A stretch of DNA of 64,000 nucleotides, taken from CBDBON01 sp965208395 (lineage in GTDB: Bacteria > Chloroflexota > Dehalococcoidia > Lucifugimonadales > CBDBON01). This document shows, in pieces, positions 25,001-33,907 of the stretch. The notes under the pieces were generated by a model that worked only from the letters and a program-made list of their open reading frames with translations, was not told the origin of the DNA and made no database searches. The stretch is taken from the NCBI GenBank assembly GCA_965208395.1, contig CBDBON010000003.1, positions 992,001-1,056,000 of the forward strand. The letters run 5' to 3'. A program made the translations under genes and the position numbers. Numbering within the stretch: position 1 is the stretch's first letter; every line of letters starts with the position of its first letter.

Positions 25001-26512
25001 CTAGTCGAGCATGGCTGCGATTCGCTCGGCCACCATGAGCGTGGGCAGGTTGGTGTTGGCCCTCGGAACGGCGGGCATGATCGAGGCATCGGCGACGTAC
25101 AGGCCCTGCGCTCCATAGACGCTGCCGGTCGGGTCGACGACAGCCGCAGGGTCGGAGCCGGGGCCCATCTTACAGGCGCCGACCGGGTGGAAGTAGTGGA
25201 GGCTGTATCGGCGCAGCTCCTCGGCCGTAACCGTGCCGGCCGTTTCGTCAAGCTCTGGTCCGATCAGATCGGCCAGCGGCCGCTGGCGCGCGATCTCCCT
25301 CGTCATCGCGACCCCGTCCATCAGCACCGCAAGGTCCTCGTCGCCGGAGTCGGTGAAGTAGCCGGTGTCGATCACCGGGCTGCTCTGCGGGTCGCTGTCG
25401 CGCAGCGTCAGATGACCGCGGGACAGCGGCGCCATGTGCGCAACGTACATCACGCACTCCCAGCCCTCTTCCCGGTCGGGACCAGCCGAGGTGGTGGGAG
25501 CTATGTGCAGGTCGAATGCCTCGCGACAGCGGCTGCTGCGGGCCTTGGCCAGGCTCTGCTCCGTAAAGACGGTCCTGCCCTCGGCGATGAAGTCCTCCAT
25601 TGAGGAGTCGAAGAGCCGCGTGCCGCGGTGCTTTATGGTGACGCCCGGATGGTCGTGCAGGTTGCGTCCCACCCCGGGCAGGTCAATCCGGGTGGATATT
25701 CCCAGTGCGGCGAGCTCATCAGACGGGCCGATGCCGGAGCGGAGCAGGACGGCAGGAGAGCCGTAGGCGCCCGCGCACAGGACGACACGCCCCGCCGCGA
25801 TGGTCACCCTACTCCCGTCCAGGATGACGTCGACTGAGACCGCTCGGGAACGGTCCAGGTTGATCCTGTCGATCAGGGCATCGCCCACCACGGTCAGATC
25901 GCCCCGGTCGCGCACCGGATCGAGATATGCGAATGACGTGCTCCACCGCACCCCGTCCCTGATGTTGACTGGCGCAATCGCCGCTCCAACATCCTCGTCA
26001 AGGTCGTTCAGGTCGGCCGATCCAGGGATTCCGACACGGACCATCGCATCGAGAGACGCTCCGTGGAACGGGGTTATCTCCTCCGACTCGAAGCGCCGGA
26101 CGCACAGCCTGGCCGCGGCCCTGTGGAAGTAGGGAAGGACCTCTTCGGTCGACCAGCCGTCGTTGCCGTCGCTGGCCCAGCCATCGTAGTCCGCGCGGCT
26201 GCCCCAGAGGGCGATGCAGCCATTGTGCGACGAGCAGCCGCCGATCACCCTGGCCCGCTGGAGCGCGTGGCCCGGCTGGCCGGCGGATGCCGCGCTGGTG
26301 TAGGACCAGTCGTGCGTGCTCGCGACGACACGGCCGTCCAGCAGGTCGGCCGGCCACCGACCTTCCTCCAGGTGACCGTAGTCAGGGCCGGCTTCGAGGA
26401 GCAGCACCGACTGGTTGCCGCGTTCCGCCAGGAGGCCCGCTACGGCGGCTCCGGCCGTGCCGCCGCCGATTACGATAGTGTCCGAGGAACGAGGAAGCGG
26501 TGGAGAGGGCAA
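25001..26512 (-). CDS. GMC-family FAD oxidoreductase (choline dehydrogenase-like)
   Basis: 503 residues. N-terminal FAD site TIVIGGGTAGAAVAGLLAER with LLLEAG; GMC signatures ARVIGGCSSHNG and VVLCAGAYGSPAVLLRSGIG; catalytic His in HYFHPVGACKMG and the paired Asn in PRANTNLPTLMVAERIA. The family oxidises alcohols such as choline, polyethylene glycols, glucose or aryl alcohols. Start TTG 26512 is preceded by AGGTGAGGTGA, a fair SD. It is monocistronic between a good promoter upstream and the convergent M16 peptidase gene (19 bp gap). Confidence 0.92.
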   Translation of the reverse strand: MPSPPLPRSSDTIVIGGGTAGAAVAGLLAERGNQSVLLLEAGPDYGHLEEGRWPADLLDGRVVASTHDWSYTSAASAGQPGHALQRARVIGGCSSHNGCIALWGSRADYDGWASDGNDGWSTEEVLPYFHRAAARLCVRRFESEEITPFHGASLDAMVRVGIPGSADLNDLDEDVGAAIAPVNIRDGVRWSTSFAYLDPVRDRGDLTVVGDALIDRINLDRSRAVSVDVILDGSRVTIAAGRVVLCAGAYGSPAVLLRSGIGPSDELAALGISTRIDLPGVGRNLHDHPGVTIKHRGTRLFDSSMEDFIAEGRTVFTEQSLAKARSSRCREAFDLHIAPTTSAGPDREEGWECVMYVAHMAPLSRGHLTLRDSDPQSSPVIDTGYFTDSGDEDLAVLMDGVAMTREIARQRPLADLIGPELDETAGTVTAEELRRYSLHYFHPVGACKMGPGSDPAAVVDPTGSVYGAQGLYVADASIMPAVPRANTNLPTLMVAERIAAMLD

Positions 26513-26783
26513 ACTTCACCTCACCTGCATCAGGACATTACCCGCGCCCAAGTGTTCTGAGCTGAGGTAGTCGCGAGAAGGGGCCAGAATGTTTCCAAAA
26601 GAGTCGTATTTTCATGCATTTGTCGTATTTCGTAGCTGGCCGGAATCGGGATTGTCGTGAGAGTGCCGCGCAATCCGCCAGGGTTTGCCCAGAAAAACGG
26701 CGGCATGCGGCATGCGGATCGGATGGGGTGGCCGGTGGGCTGGTCCAAGGCTTCCAGCCGGGCGTTCCGTGCTGCATGGGAGA
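26513..26783 (-). other. Long leader of the GMC oxidoreductase gene, noncoding
   Basis: About 270 nt between the predicted promoter and TTG 26512. Short frames on both strands here lack family features and SDs. A small direct repeat (GGCATGCGGCATGCGG, 26701-26716) is present. Part of a 397-bp gene-free gap. The length would allow leader regulation, but I recognise no riboswitch. Confidence 0.4.
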
Positions 26784-26812
26784 ATAGTAGCACCTATGTT
26801 CGGGCCTGTCAA
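26784..26812 (-). promoter_or_regulatory. Promoter of the GMC oxidoreductase gene
   Basis: Minus strand: TTGACA (26812-26807), 17-nt spacer, TACTAT (26789-26784): close to sigma-70 consensus. Confidence 0.75.
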
Positions 26813-26909
26813 ATGTCCCACGGAGTCCGAGCAGCGACTCGACGTTGTCCGGCAGGGTCGACTCCGGGATGAAACGGAAAGGGGCTGGATCACATCAGCG
26901 CAGAGGATA

Positions 26910-27770
26910 CTACTCGTATCTGATCCTGGGATCGACATAGGCATATAGGACGTCCACCAGAAGATTAACGAGCACAACCGTCACTCCGAAGACGATCGTC
27001 CCCGCCTGCACCAGTGGGTAGTCCCGTGCCTTAATGGCCGAGAAGACCAGCGAACCTACTCCAGGCCATCCGAAGACGATCTCTACAACGACCGCACCGG
27101 ATAGCAGGGTGACAAGCTGCAACCCGGCCACTGTGAGCACCGGGAGAGCCGTGTTCTTGAGCCCGTGGCGGACGACTATCAGAGGAGTCGTCAGACCTTT
27201 AGCACGGGCCGTGCGGATATAGTCCTGAGACATCACGTCCAACATTGCGGACCTGATCAGCCGCGCTGTGCTGGCCATGGTAAAGCTGGACAGGCACACA
27301 CCTGGGAGGATGAGATGATTGAGTCCTCCTCTGCCTGCGACCGGCAGCCAGTCCAGGCGTACCGAAAAGAGCATTATCAGCATGATGCCCAGCCAGAACA
27401 CGGGAGTAGCCTGACCCAGCAACGCCAAACATACTGTCACCCGGTCTGTCCAGGTGTTGGGGCTCATCGCGGCCACGATCCCGAGCGTGCCTCCTACTGC
27501 AGCGCCAAAGAACAAGGCGACGGCCGCCAGCTCTAGCGTAGCGGAGAGTCGGTTGAGGACCAGGGGCAGGGCGGGAAGTCGGTAGCGAAAGGAGCGTCCC
27601 ATGTCACCTTGAGCTGCGGAAACCAGGAAGCTCCCGTACTGGCTGTACAGTGGTGTGCGAGAGAGCTCCGGCCGGTCTCCAATAGTACGCAAAGCCAGAA
27701 AGACCACCGTGGAGACCAGCCAGACCACCAACAAGGCGCGGAGCGCCCGCTTAGCGAGGTATGTCTGCAA
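26910..27770 (-). CDS. DppB-type permease, shortened duplicate
   Basis: 286 residues, TTG start. It is clearly a duplicate of the permease encoded at 30658-31578: long identical stretches include LLGQATPVFWLGIMLI, MLDVMSQDYIRTARAKGL and NLLVDVLYAYVDPRIRYE. Between the first membrane helix and PLYSQYGSFL it lacks 20 residues relative to that copy (8 residues, DRPELSRT, instead of 28) in the periplasmic segment. The coupling loop is intact and there is no frameshift. There is no own binding protein, DppC or ATPase next to it; it follows the CocE-type gene by 73 bp. It may be an alternative subunit or an early-stage pseudogene. Confidence 0.85.
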   Translation of the reverse strand: MQTYLAKRALRALLVVWLVSTVVFLALRTIGDRPELSRTPLYSQYGSFLVSAAQGDMGRSFRYRLPALPLVLNRLSATLELAAVALFFGAAVGGTLGIVAAMSPNTWTDRVTVCLALLGQATPVFWLGIMLIMLFSVRLDWLPVAGRGGLNHLILPGVCLSSFTMASTARLIRSAMLDVMSQDYIRTARAKGLTTPLIVVRHGLKNTALPVLTVAGLQLVTLLSGAVVVEIVFGWPGVGSLVFSAIKARDYPLVQAGTIVFGVTVVLVNLLVDVLYAYVDPRIRYE

Positions 27771-27843
27771 GGGTATCGCCCTCGTTCGGACGCCGGGGCC
27801 GTCCGTCGGATGTGCACGAGTGTGGGAGCCTCGGCCGGCGGCA

Positions 27844-29736
27844 CTACGCCGGGATGATGGGCAGTACTATGTGGGAGGGGCGCGCGTGGTCCATATAGAC
27901 GGTGTTGCGAGCCACGACGGCGTGGGTATGTCTTCCCATGGGCTCGCCGGTGTTCGGATTGACGTCGAAGTGGGGGAAGGAGCTGCTGGAGATGTCAACA
28001 CGGATCCGGTGACCCGCGGCAAACAGGTTGCCTATGGGATACAGGGTGAACTCGAGCTCGTAGACTTCTCCTGGGGACATGAACTCTCCCCTGTCCCAGC
28101 CGTTCCGGTAGCGCGCCCGGATGATGCTATCGGTCAGATTCATGTCGTAGCCCTGAGGGTAGTCCTCGTTGGGGGGATGTACGTCGATAAGCTTGGCGGT
28201 AAAGTCTGTGTCCACGGCTGATGAGGAGGCCCACAGCCTGACGACGATGGGGCCCGTCACCTCCACGCTCTCTCCCAAGGGAGGCGTCTGGAAGACGAGG
28301 ACGTCCGGCCGGGTCGAGAGGGGCAGGTAGGGAGACTTGCAGCCGAAGAGGTGAGGCTCTTCCTTCTGATGGCTCGCTCCATTCGCGAGCACCGTACGGA
28401 AACGGTCCCATAGAGAGTCCCCCTTAGGGGAAGCTCCCTCCGGCAGGGGCAACTCGTAGAATCCCGAGACGTTGGCGCTGATGCTCGGAACGGGGTCCCG
28501 CGGATCGAAGTCGTACCTGCGAGGCGGATCGTCCTGGCCGGGACGTTCCGGGCTCAGGCCTCCATCGTGGTGGAGATAGAAGGGCGTGCTCCGAACGCGG
28601 GCCAGGGGCCACTCGCTCTCCTCGCGCCACCGGCCGCCGTGGTTGAGCCGTCCATCCTCATTCTTACGCCCATCGCCGCCTCCCATCACGAATATCCTCA
28701 CCGGCGGCTCGCGCTCGATGCCGTTGTCGACGCCCTTCAGCCACCTGTCGAACCACCTCAGGGCCAGCGCGTAGTAGTCGATCGAGGCGTCGAGACCGAA
28801 GTCGACGTCGCCAGAGTAGGTCTCGCTCCAACCGCCGTGGATCCAGCTCCCGACGATCAGCTTCAGGGGCTCTTTCTTCATGCTGGAAAGGGCCACGTAG
28901 TTGTCGGTGACGGCCCGCGGCCAGGAGTCGTACCATCCGGTCTCGTAGTATGTGGGGACGTCGGCGTACTCGTCGTAGTGCTCCTCCCAGTTGATCTGCC
29001 GGTGCTTCCAGAAGTCGTCGTACTCCCCGTGCGTGTAGACATCCAGGAACACTTTCTCCATCGCCGGGATGGAGGAGAAGGGCGACGCTCCCTCCCTCCA
29101 GGGCATGCGATCAAGCCAGTCCCTAAACCGGACCATGTTCTCCATGATCGCCCGCCTTGCGACGGGATCCGCGTCGGTCTCCTGGCTGATCACCGAATGG
29201 AGCATGATGTGGCCGGCGTAGCGCAGCTCGAGGGCGCCGTTCTGCCTCACGCCGCTGTGATACGGATTGGAGGAGGACTCGCTGACGAACATGGCGCTCA
29301 GATGCGGGGGGCGCTCGAGGGCCATGGCGCTCTGGACGATGCCGCCGTGCGACGCGCCGATGGTGCCGACCTTTCCACTGGACCAGGACTGGCGCGCGAT
29401 CCACTCTACGGTGTCGTACCCGTCCCTGCCCTCATTGACGTTGAAGATGTGCCTGTACTGGCCGGTGCCGCCGGACCTGCCGCGGCCCCTGATGTCCTGC
29501 ACCACGGACACGTAGCCCCTGCGACAGAAGTAGCGCGCCGGCTCTGCGAAGTTGGGGCGAGACTTGTCGTATGAGGTGCGCCAGAGGATTGCCGGGAAGC
29601 TGCCGGGAGCCGGCTCGCCATCGCGACCCGGCCGATAGACGTCGGCCAGCAGGGGTGTTCCGTCGCGGGCCGTCATCGAGACGTCGTGGGCGACCACTAT
29701 CCCATATTCGGGCTTCGAACCTTCAATGGCGACCAT
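27844..29736 (-). CDS. CocE/NonD-family serine hydrolase (X-Pro dipeptidyl-peptidase S15 fold)
   Basis: 630 residues: an alpha/beta-hydrolase domain with nucleophile elbow GTIGASHGG (His in place of the usual Tyr after Ser), preceded by DIRGRGRSGGTGQYR, and a C-terminal jelly-roll (PIVVRLWASSSAVDTDFTAK, VDISSSSFPHFDVNPNTGE). Such enzymes hydrolyse acyl esters (cocaine esterase), glutaryl or other amides and X-Pro dipeptides. It is 14 bp after a DppC-type permease gene in the same operon, so it probably processes the imported compound. No signal peptide is visible, consistent with a cytoplasmic role. Confidence 0.9.
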   Translation of the reverse strand: MVAIEGSKPEYGIVVAHDVSMTARDGTPLLADVYRPGRDGEPAPGSFPAILWRTSYDKSRPNFAEPARYFCRRGYVSVVQDIRGRGRSGGTGQYRHIFNVNEGRDGYDTVEWIARQSWSSGKVGTIGASHGGIVQSAMALERPPHLSAMFVSESSSNPYHSGVRQNGALELRYAGHIMLHSVISQETDADPVARRAIMENMVRFRDWLDRMPWREGASPFSSIPAMEKVFLDVYTHGEYDDFWKHRQINWEEHYDEYADVPTYYETGWYDSWPRAVTDNYVALSSMKKEPLKLIVGSWIHGGWSETYSGDVDFGLDASIDYYALALRWFDRWLKGVDNGIEREPPVRIFVMGGGDGRKNEDGRLNHGGRWREESEWPLARVRSTPFYLHHDGGLSPERPGQDDPPRRYDFDPRDPVPSISANVSGFYELPLPEGASPKGDSLWDRFRTVLANGASHQKEEPHLFGCKSPYLPLSTRPDVLVFQTPPLGESVEVTGPIVVRLWASSSAVDTDFTAKLIDVHPPNEDYPQGYDMNLTDSIIRARYRNGWDRGEFMSPGEVYELEFTLYPIGNLFAAGHRIRVDISSSSFPHFDVNPNTGEPMGRHTHAVVARNTVYMDHARPSHIVLPIIPA

Positions 29737-29750
29737 TGCAATACCTCAGG

Positions 29751-30665
29751 CTAGACGTTGCGCAGGCGCGATCGGGGGTCGAGGATGTCCCGCAGCCAGT
29801 CCCCCACCGTGTTGAAGCCGAGCACTGTGATCATGATGGCCAGTCCCGGGAAGGTGGCGTACCACCAGGCGTTCAGCATGTACTCGCGGCCTTCCGCCAG
29901 CATGTTCCCCCACGTGGGCGTCGGCGGCTGTATGCCCATTCCCAAGAAGCTCAGCGCGGCCTCTACCACGATGAACCCGGCCAGCTGCAATGTCGCCACG
30001 ACGATGAGCGGCGTCACGACCTGGGGGAAGATGTGCCTCAAGATAATGCGGAACTCGTTGCAGCCGATCGACTTGGCCGCTATCACGAACTCTCGTTCCC
30101 TCAGCGACAGCACGTCCGCCCTGACGACCCGCGTGTAGGTGACCCAGCCGGCGGCCCCCAGGGCGATCACCACGTTAGTGAGGCTTGGTCCCAACAGAAA
30201 CACGATCACCATTGCCAGCAGGAGGAAGGGAAAGGCCAGCATCACGTCGACGAAGGCCATGATGGACTCGTCGACCAGCCCCCTCGCGTAGCCTGACAGA
30301 AGCCCGAGAGGCACTCCTATGACGACGGCCACAAGGACCGCCGACACACCCACGATCAGCGACGCCCGGCCGCCGAGGAAGATGCGGCTCAGCAGGTCCC
30401 GCCCGAACTGGTCCGTGCCCAAGGGCCTGGCGATACTCCCCTCGTTCAGCCAGAACGGAGGCTCGACGCGGCGGCTCAGGTGGTGCTCGAAGGGGTCGTT
30501 GGGAGTTATGTAGGGGGCAAATATGGCGGCCAGTACGACTATGAGGACTATAGGCACGCCGGTCAGCGCCGCACGGCTGGTCAGGAACAGCCTCAGCCCT
30601 GTCCTCAGCCGCCCGCGCCATCTATCCCGAGCAACCATTGGCGGCGTGGCGCCGACGTTACTCAT
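29751..30665 (-). CDS. dppC: ABC importer permease, DppC type
   Basis: 304 residues with the DppC hallmark GTDQFGRDLLSRIFLGGRAS, a coupling segment LREREFVIAAKSIGCNE, and C-terminal GDWLRDILDPRSRLRNV. ATG 30665 overlaps the stop of the upstream DppB gene as ATGAGTAA, so the pair is coupled; a start nine codons further upstream has no support. It partners the permease encoded just upstream. Confidence 0.92.
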   Translation of the reverse strand: MSNVGATPPMVARDRWRGRLRTGLRLFLTSRAALTGVPIVLIVVLAAIFAPYITPNDPFEHHLSRRVEPPFWLNEGSIARPLGTDQFGRDLLSRIFLGGRASLIVGVSAVLVAVVIGVPLGLLSGYARGLVDESIMAFVDVMLAFPFLLLAMVIVFLLGPSLTNVVIALGAAGWVTYTRVVRADVLSLREREFVIAAKSIGCNEFRIILRHIFPQVVTPLIVVATLQLAGFIVVEAALSFLGMGIQPPTPTWGNMLAEGREYMLNAWWYATFPGLAIMITVLGFNTVGDWLRDILDPRSRLRNV

Positions 30666-31578
30666 ATCTGATCCTGGGGTCGACGTAGGCATACAGGACG
30701 TCCACCAGAAGATTGGCGAGCACGACAGTCACCCCGAAGATGATCGTCCCGGCCTGAACCAGGGGAAAGTCCCGCGCGTTAATGGCGGAGAAGATCATGG
30801 ACCCTATGCCGGGCCACGCGAAGACCGTCTCTATGACGACAGCGCCGGATAGCAGGGCGGCGAGCTGCAGGCCGGTCACAGTGAGCGCGGGCAGCACGGC
30901 GTTCTTCAACGCGTGGCGGATGACGATCACCGGTGTTTCAAGACCCTTCGCACGAGCCGTGCGGATGTAGTCCTGCGACATCACGTCCAGCATCGTGGAC
31001 CTGATCAGCCGCGCCACGCTCGCCATGGTGAAGTTGGACAGGCATATGGCCGGCAGGATCAGATGGGTGAAGCCTCCCTTCCCTGAAGTCGGCAGCCAGT
31101 CGAGACGCACGGAGAAGAGGAGCACCAGCATGATCCCCAGCCAGAACACGGGAGTGGCCTGACCGAGCAGGGCGACCAGCACCGTCACCTGGTCGACCCA
31201 GGTGTTGGGACGCATCGCGGCCACGATGCCGAGGGTCCCTCCTCCCAGGACGCCGATGAAGAGGCCGGCGGCAGCCAGCTCCATCGTGGCGGGCAGCCGC
31301 TCGAGCACTATCGGCAGGGCGGGTCGTCGGTGGCGGAACGACTCACCCATATCCCCCTGAGCCGCGTCGACAAGGAAGCTGCCGTACTGCTGGTACAGCG
31401 GTACGTCGAGCTTGAGGAAGGCGCGAATCTTGGCGGCCGCCTCCGCGGAGCCGCCGGAGAGGCTGACCAGCATATCTTCAGGGTTTCCAACGGTGCGGAG
31501 AGCCAGGAAGACCACCGTCGAAACCAGCCAGATCACCAGCAGGGCGCGAAACGCCCTCTTGATTAGGTATGCCTGCAA
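30658..31578 (-). CDS. dppB: ABC importer permease, DppB type (parent copy)
   Basis: 306 residues with the full DppB layout: first helix FRALLVIWLVSTVVFLALRT, the periplasmic segment with PEDMLVSLSGGSAEAAAKIR, five further helices, the coupling loop SQDYIRTARAKGLETP, and the end DVLYAYVDPRIRYE. Start is TTG 31578. A second, shorter copy is encoded at 26910-27770. The binding-protein gene lies 173 bp upstream, separated by a strong hairpin. Confidence 0.92.
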   Translation of the reverse strand: MQAYLIKRAFRALLVIWLVSTVVFLALRTVGNPEDMLVSLSGGSAEAAAKIRAFLKLDVPLYQQYGSFLVDAAQGDMGESFRHRRPALPIVLERLPATMELAAAGLFIGVLGGGTLGIVAAMRPNTWVDQVTVLVALLGQATPVFWLGIMLVLLFSVRLDWLPTSGKGGFTHLILPAICLSNFTMASVARLIRSTMLDVMSQDYIRTARAKGLETPVIVIRHALKNAVLPALTVTGLQLAALLSGAVVIETVFAWPGIGSMIFSAINARDFPLVQAGTIIFGVTVVLANLLVDVLYAYVDPRIRYE

Positions 31579-31652
31579 GACAGCCGCCTATCTGGGACGC
31601 ATATTTCGGCGATCGCTCCGCCGGTAGTCGCGGCACGCAACCCGAACAACCG

Positions 31653-31697
31653 GCGATGGCAGCCGACGGCGTCGACGCCGCCGGCATATGCCATCGC
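31653..31697 (-). promoter_or_regulatory. Intercistronic hairpin between binding-protein and permease genes
   Basis: GCGATGGCA (31653-31661) pairs perfectly with TGCCATCGC (31689-31697), enclosing a 14-bp palindrome CGGCGTCGACGCCG (31667-31680). No T run follows on the minus strand, so mRNA stabilisation or partial termination after the binding-protein gene is more likely than full termination. Further dyads (CCGCCT/AGGCGG, 31707-31727) follow. Confidence 0.55.
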
Positions 31698-31751
31698 TAT
31701 TGCAGGCCGCCTATCCGTATCAGGCGGATACGCTCCCCTGATCAGGGTACG

Positions 31752-33404
31752 CTATTTCTTCCACGATGCCTTGTGGAAGTAGTATCGCTCATCCCCGTCC
31801 GGTTCCCAGATCAGGTCGGAGTTGACGCCGAAGATCTGGTTTGCCTGATACAGCGGGATGTAGGGAACATTTTCGTTCACGAACTGCTGCAGCTCGAAGG
31901 CCAGTCTCTTCTGCTCCGCAGGATCCGAGGACCCATATACGCCGTCGATGAGCTCTTCGATCTCAGGGCTGTTGTAGTAGATTCCCCGCGCCTGCGAGTG
32001 GTAGTGCAGCCGGTAGCAGAAGGGCATGTCGCCGCGCACGTTGCCGCAGGCCATGTACGATAGGGCGCTTCCCTTGTTTACCCACTTGTCCCAGAAGGTC
32101 CCTCTTTCCGCCGACCAGAATTCGGCATTGATACCTACCTTACCCAGCTGCTCCACGACGACCTGTCCCGTCTCCTTATCCAGGAAGAACCAGCCGGAGG
32201 GCGAGTCCAAGCTCGTATCAAACCCGTCGGGGTAGCCCGCGGCGGCCAGCAGCTCCCTGGCCTTGTCCGGATCGTGCGGATAGGGAGTCAGGGTATCGTT
32301 GAAGTACTCGATAGTGTTGGCGCCGGTCGTCGCCAGCGGCTCCGCCCTGCCGTCATAGAGGGCCTCGATTATCTCCGGCACGTTGATGGCATAGGCCATC
32401 GCCTGGCGGACGCGGACGTCGTCGAAGGGCTTCTCGAAGGTGTTGACCGTAATGAATATCGCCCGCTGGCTGCCAGCCTCGCGGACATCCAACTGGGGCT
32501 GCCTGTCTATCTGAGCAGCCAGGTGCGGCGGCACCAGGTCGATGTGGTCCGCCTCGTCCGCGTAGAGCATCGCCACCTTGGTGGCGGCCTCGCTGATCCA
32601 GTGGAACCTCAGCGTCTTGATCTGGGGAGCGCCGTCCCAGTAGTCCGGGTTCGCTTCCAGATCGACGAAGTCGTCAATCTCCCACTGGACGATCTTGAAC
32701 GGTCCGGTGCCTATTCCCTGCTGGGCGTAGGCGTCGGCGCCGATCTGATCGAACGTCTCCTTGTCGACAGGCGTCAGTATGTTGGCGACGTTGAGCATGC
32801 CGTAAGGCTCGCCTACGAAGTCTACCGTGAGATCGTCGACCACGTTCACCTCTTCGACGGGGGCGTACCAGAAGTTCGCCGGACTGCCGACTTCCGGATC
32901 CTTGATGCGGTCGAGGTGGAACTTGACGTCGCCCGCCCCAAAGGCCGAGCCGCTGTGGAAGTTGACGTTGGGCCTCAGAGTGAACCGTATCGTGTTATCG
33001 GCGACTCGCTCCCACGAAGTCGCCAGCTTGGGCTCGAACGCCCTGTCCTGAGCGCTATACCGCACCAGGGGATCATAGGCGTTGGCTATGACCGTAAAGC
33101 GCAGGCCGTTGATAGTGGTATCCAGGCTGGTCAGGGGAGACAAGCCGCCCGACATGACCACCGTGACGGAGTCTCTCATCATGGCGGGGGCGGGCTCCGC
33201 CTGCGCCGCGGTCGGCACGGCTACCGGCGCTGTAGTCGGTGCGGCAGCCGGAGCAGTGGCCGCAGGAGCAGCCGGCGTTGTCTCGTCATCGTCTCCGTCG
33301 CCGCCGCACGCAACCGCGAACAGCGCAAATGCCGCAACGAGAACGACAAGTAGCGGCAGGAAGACGGCGGAATGCCTGCCGATGGACGCTTTGAAATGCC
33401 TCAT
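31752..33404 (-). CDS. ABC transporter solute-binding lipoprotein, family 5
   Basis: 550 residues: lipobox AVACGG (Cys33), an Ala/Pro/Thr linker to about residue 75, then the binding fold (TIRFTLRPNVNFHSGSAFGA, GIGTGPFKIVQWE, MAYAINVPEIIEALYDGRAE). It captures a peptide-like or other solute for the DppB/DppC pair that follows. GGGAGGG just before ATG 33404 supports the start. Downstream genes encode the permeases and a CocE-type hydrolase; no ATPase is in the operon. Confidence 0.92.
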   Translation of the reverse strand: MRHFKASIGRHSAVFLPLLVVLVAAFALFAVACGGDGDDDETTPAAPAATAPAAAPTTAPVAVPTAAQAEPAPAMMRDSVTVVMSGGLSPLTSLDTTINGLRFTVIANAYDPLVRYSAQDRAFEPKLATSWERVADNTIRFTLRPNVNFHSGSAFGAGDVKFHLDRIKDPEVGSPANFWYAPVEEVNVVDDLTVDFVGEPYGMLNVANILTPVDKETFDQIGADAYAQQGIGTGPFKIVQWEIDDFVDLEANPDYWDGAPQIKTLRFHWISEAATKVAMLYADEADHIDLVPPHLAAQIDRQPQLDVREAGSQRAIFITVNTFEKPFDDVRVRQAMAYAINVPEIIEALYDGRAEPLATTGANTIEYFNDTLTPYPHDPDKARELLAAAGYPDGFDTSLDSPSGWFFLDKETGQVVVEQLGKVGINAEFWSAERGTFWDKWVNKGSALSYMACGNVRGDMPFCYRLHYHSQARGIYYNSPEIEELIDGVYGSSDPAEQKRLAFELQQFVNENVPYIPLYQANQIFGVNSDLIWEPDGDERYYFHKASWKK

Positions 33405-33445
33405 TGCACCCTCCCAACCTGATCTCTTTTCGGAACCTGTCCGCG

Positions 33446-33474
33446 ACCTTATAATCGGATACCGATATTGTCAA
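33446..33474 (-). promoter_or_regulatory. Promoter of the second importer operon, with dyad
   Basis: Minus strand: TTGACA (33474-33469), then TATAAG after 15 nt (33453-33448) or TAAGGT after 17 nt (33451-33446). The spacer contains a perfect inverted repeat ATCGG-ATA-CCGAT (33454-33466), a plausible operator. Confidence 0.65.
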
Positions 33475-33487
33475 GGAGCAAGTCTTC

Positions 33488-33898
33488 CTACTCTTCTCCC
33501 TCTTCTCCGGTAGGCGCTGCGGTTACAGCCGTTATGTTGCCCGCCGCGTCCCAGGCGTAGTGGTATCGCGTCGGCAGGCGGAGCCCCTTGATATCCCCCT
33601 TGAAGGGCACAACCTCCCAGGGACCGATGGGCCCGGCCTTCTCCCTGGGTTCGAGCTCGCTCCTGCCGGTGCGGGAGAAGTATGTCTGAATGGCGTTCTC
33701 GATTATCTCCTTTTCAGCCTGCATCTCCTCGGTGAGGCCGTTGGCCGCACCCGTCGACTCTTCGGTCGCGTCGCCGCCATCGTCTGTTCCGCAGGCCGCC
33801 AGAACGGCGCTTAGCAAGACCAGGACGAAGATAGTGGCGATCAAGCCTCCAGCCCTGTACCCGGACCGTACGTTGATAGAGTTCCTTTTCCTAGACAT
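33488..33898 (-). CDS. Small secreted lipoprotein, unknown function
   Basis: 136 residues: a basic N-terminus, hydrophobic helix (about 18-34) and lipobox LAACG (Cys36), then an acidic linker and a short domain (AEKEIIENAIQTYFSRTGRS, GLRLPTRYHYAWDAAGNITA). GGGAGG lies 5 nt before ATG 33898. It follows the beta-lactamase-family gene by 9 bp, so the two share a promoter. I do not recognise a family. Confidence 0.75.
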   Translation of the reverse strand: MSRKRNSINVRSGYRAGGLIATIFVLVLLSAVLAACGTDDGGDATEESTGAANGLTEEMQAEKEIIENAIQTYFSRTGRSELEPREKAGPIGPWEVVPFKGDIKGLRLPTRYHYAWDAAGNITAVTAAPTGEEGEE

Positions 33899-33907
33899 GC
33901 TGCCTCC

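Noticed and set aside
26530..26948. Several 70-90 codon frames in the gap before the GMC gene
   Set aside because: They overlap each other on both strands, lack SDs and family features, and one would start upstream of the predicted transcript start.
28567..29574. 335-codon plus-strand frame
   Set aside because: Antisense to the CocE-type hydrolase; no SD and no recognisable domain.
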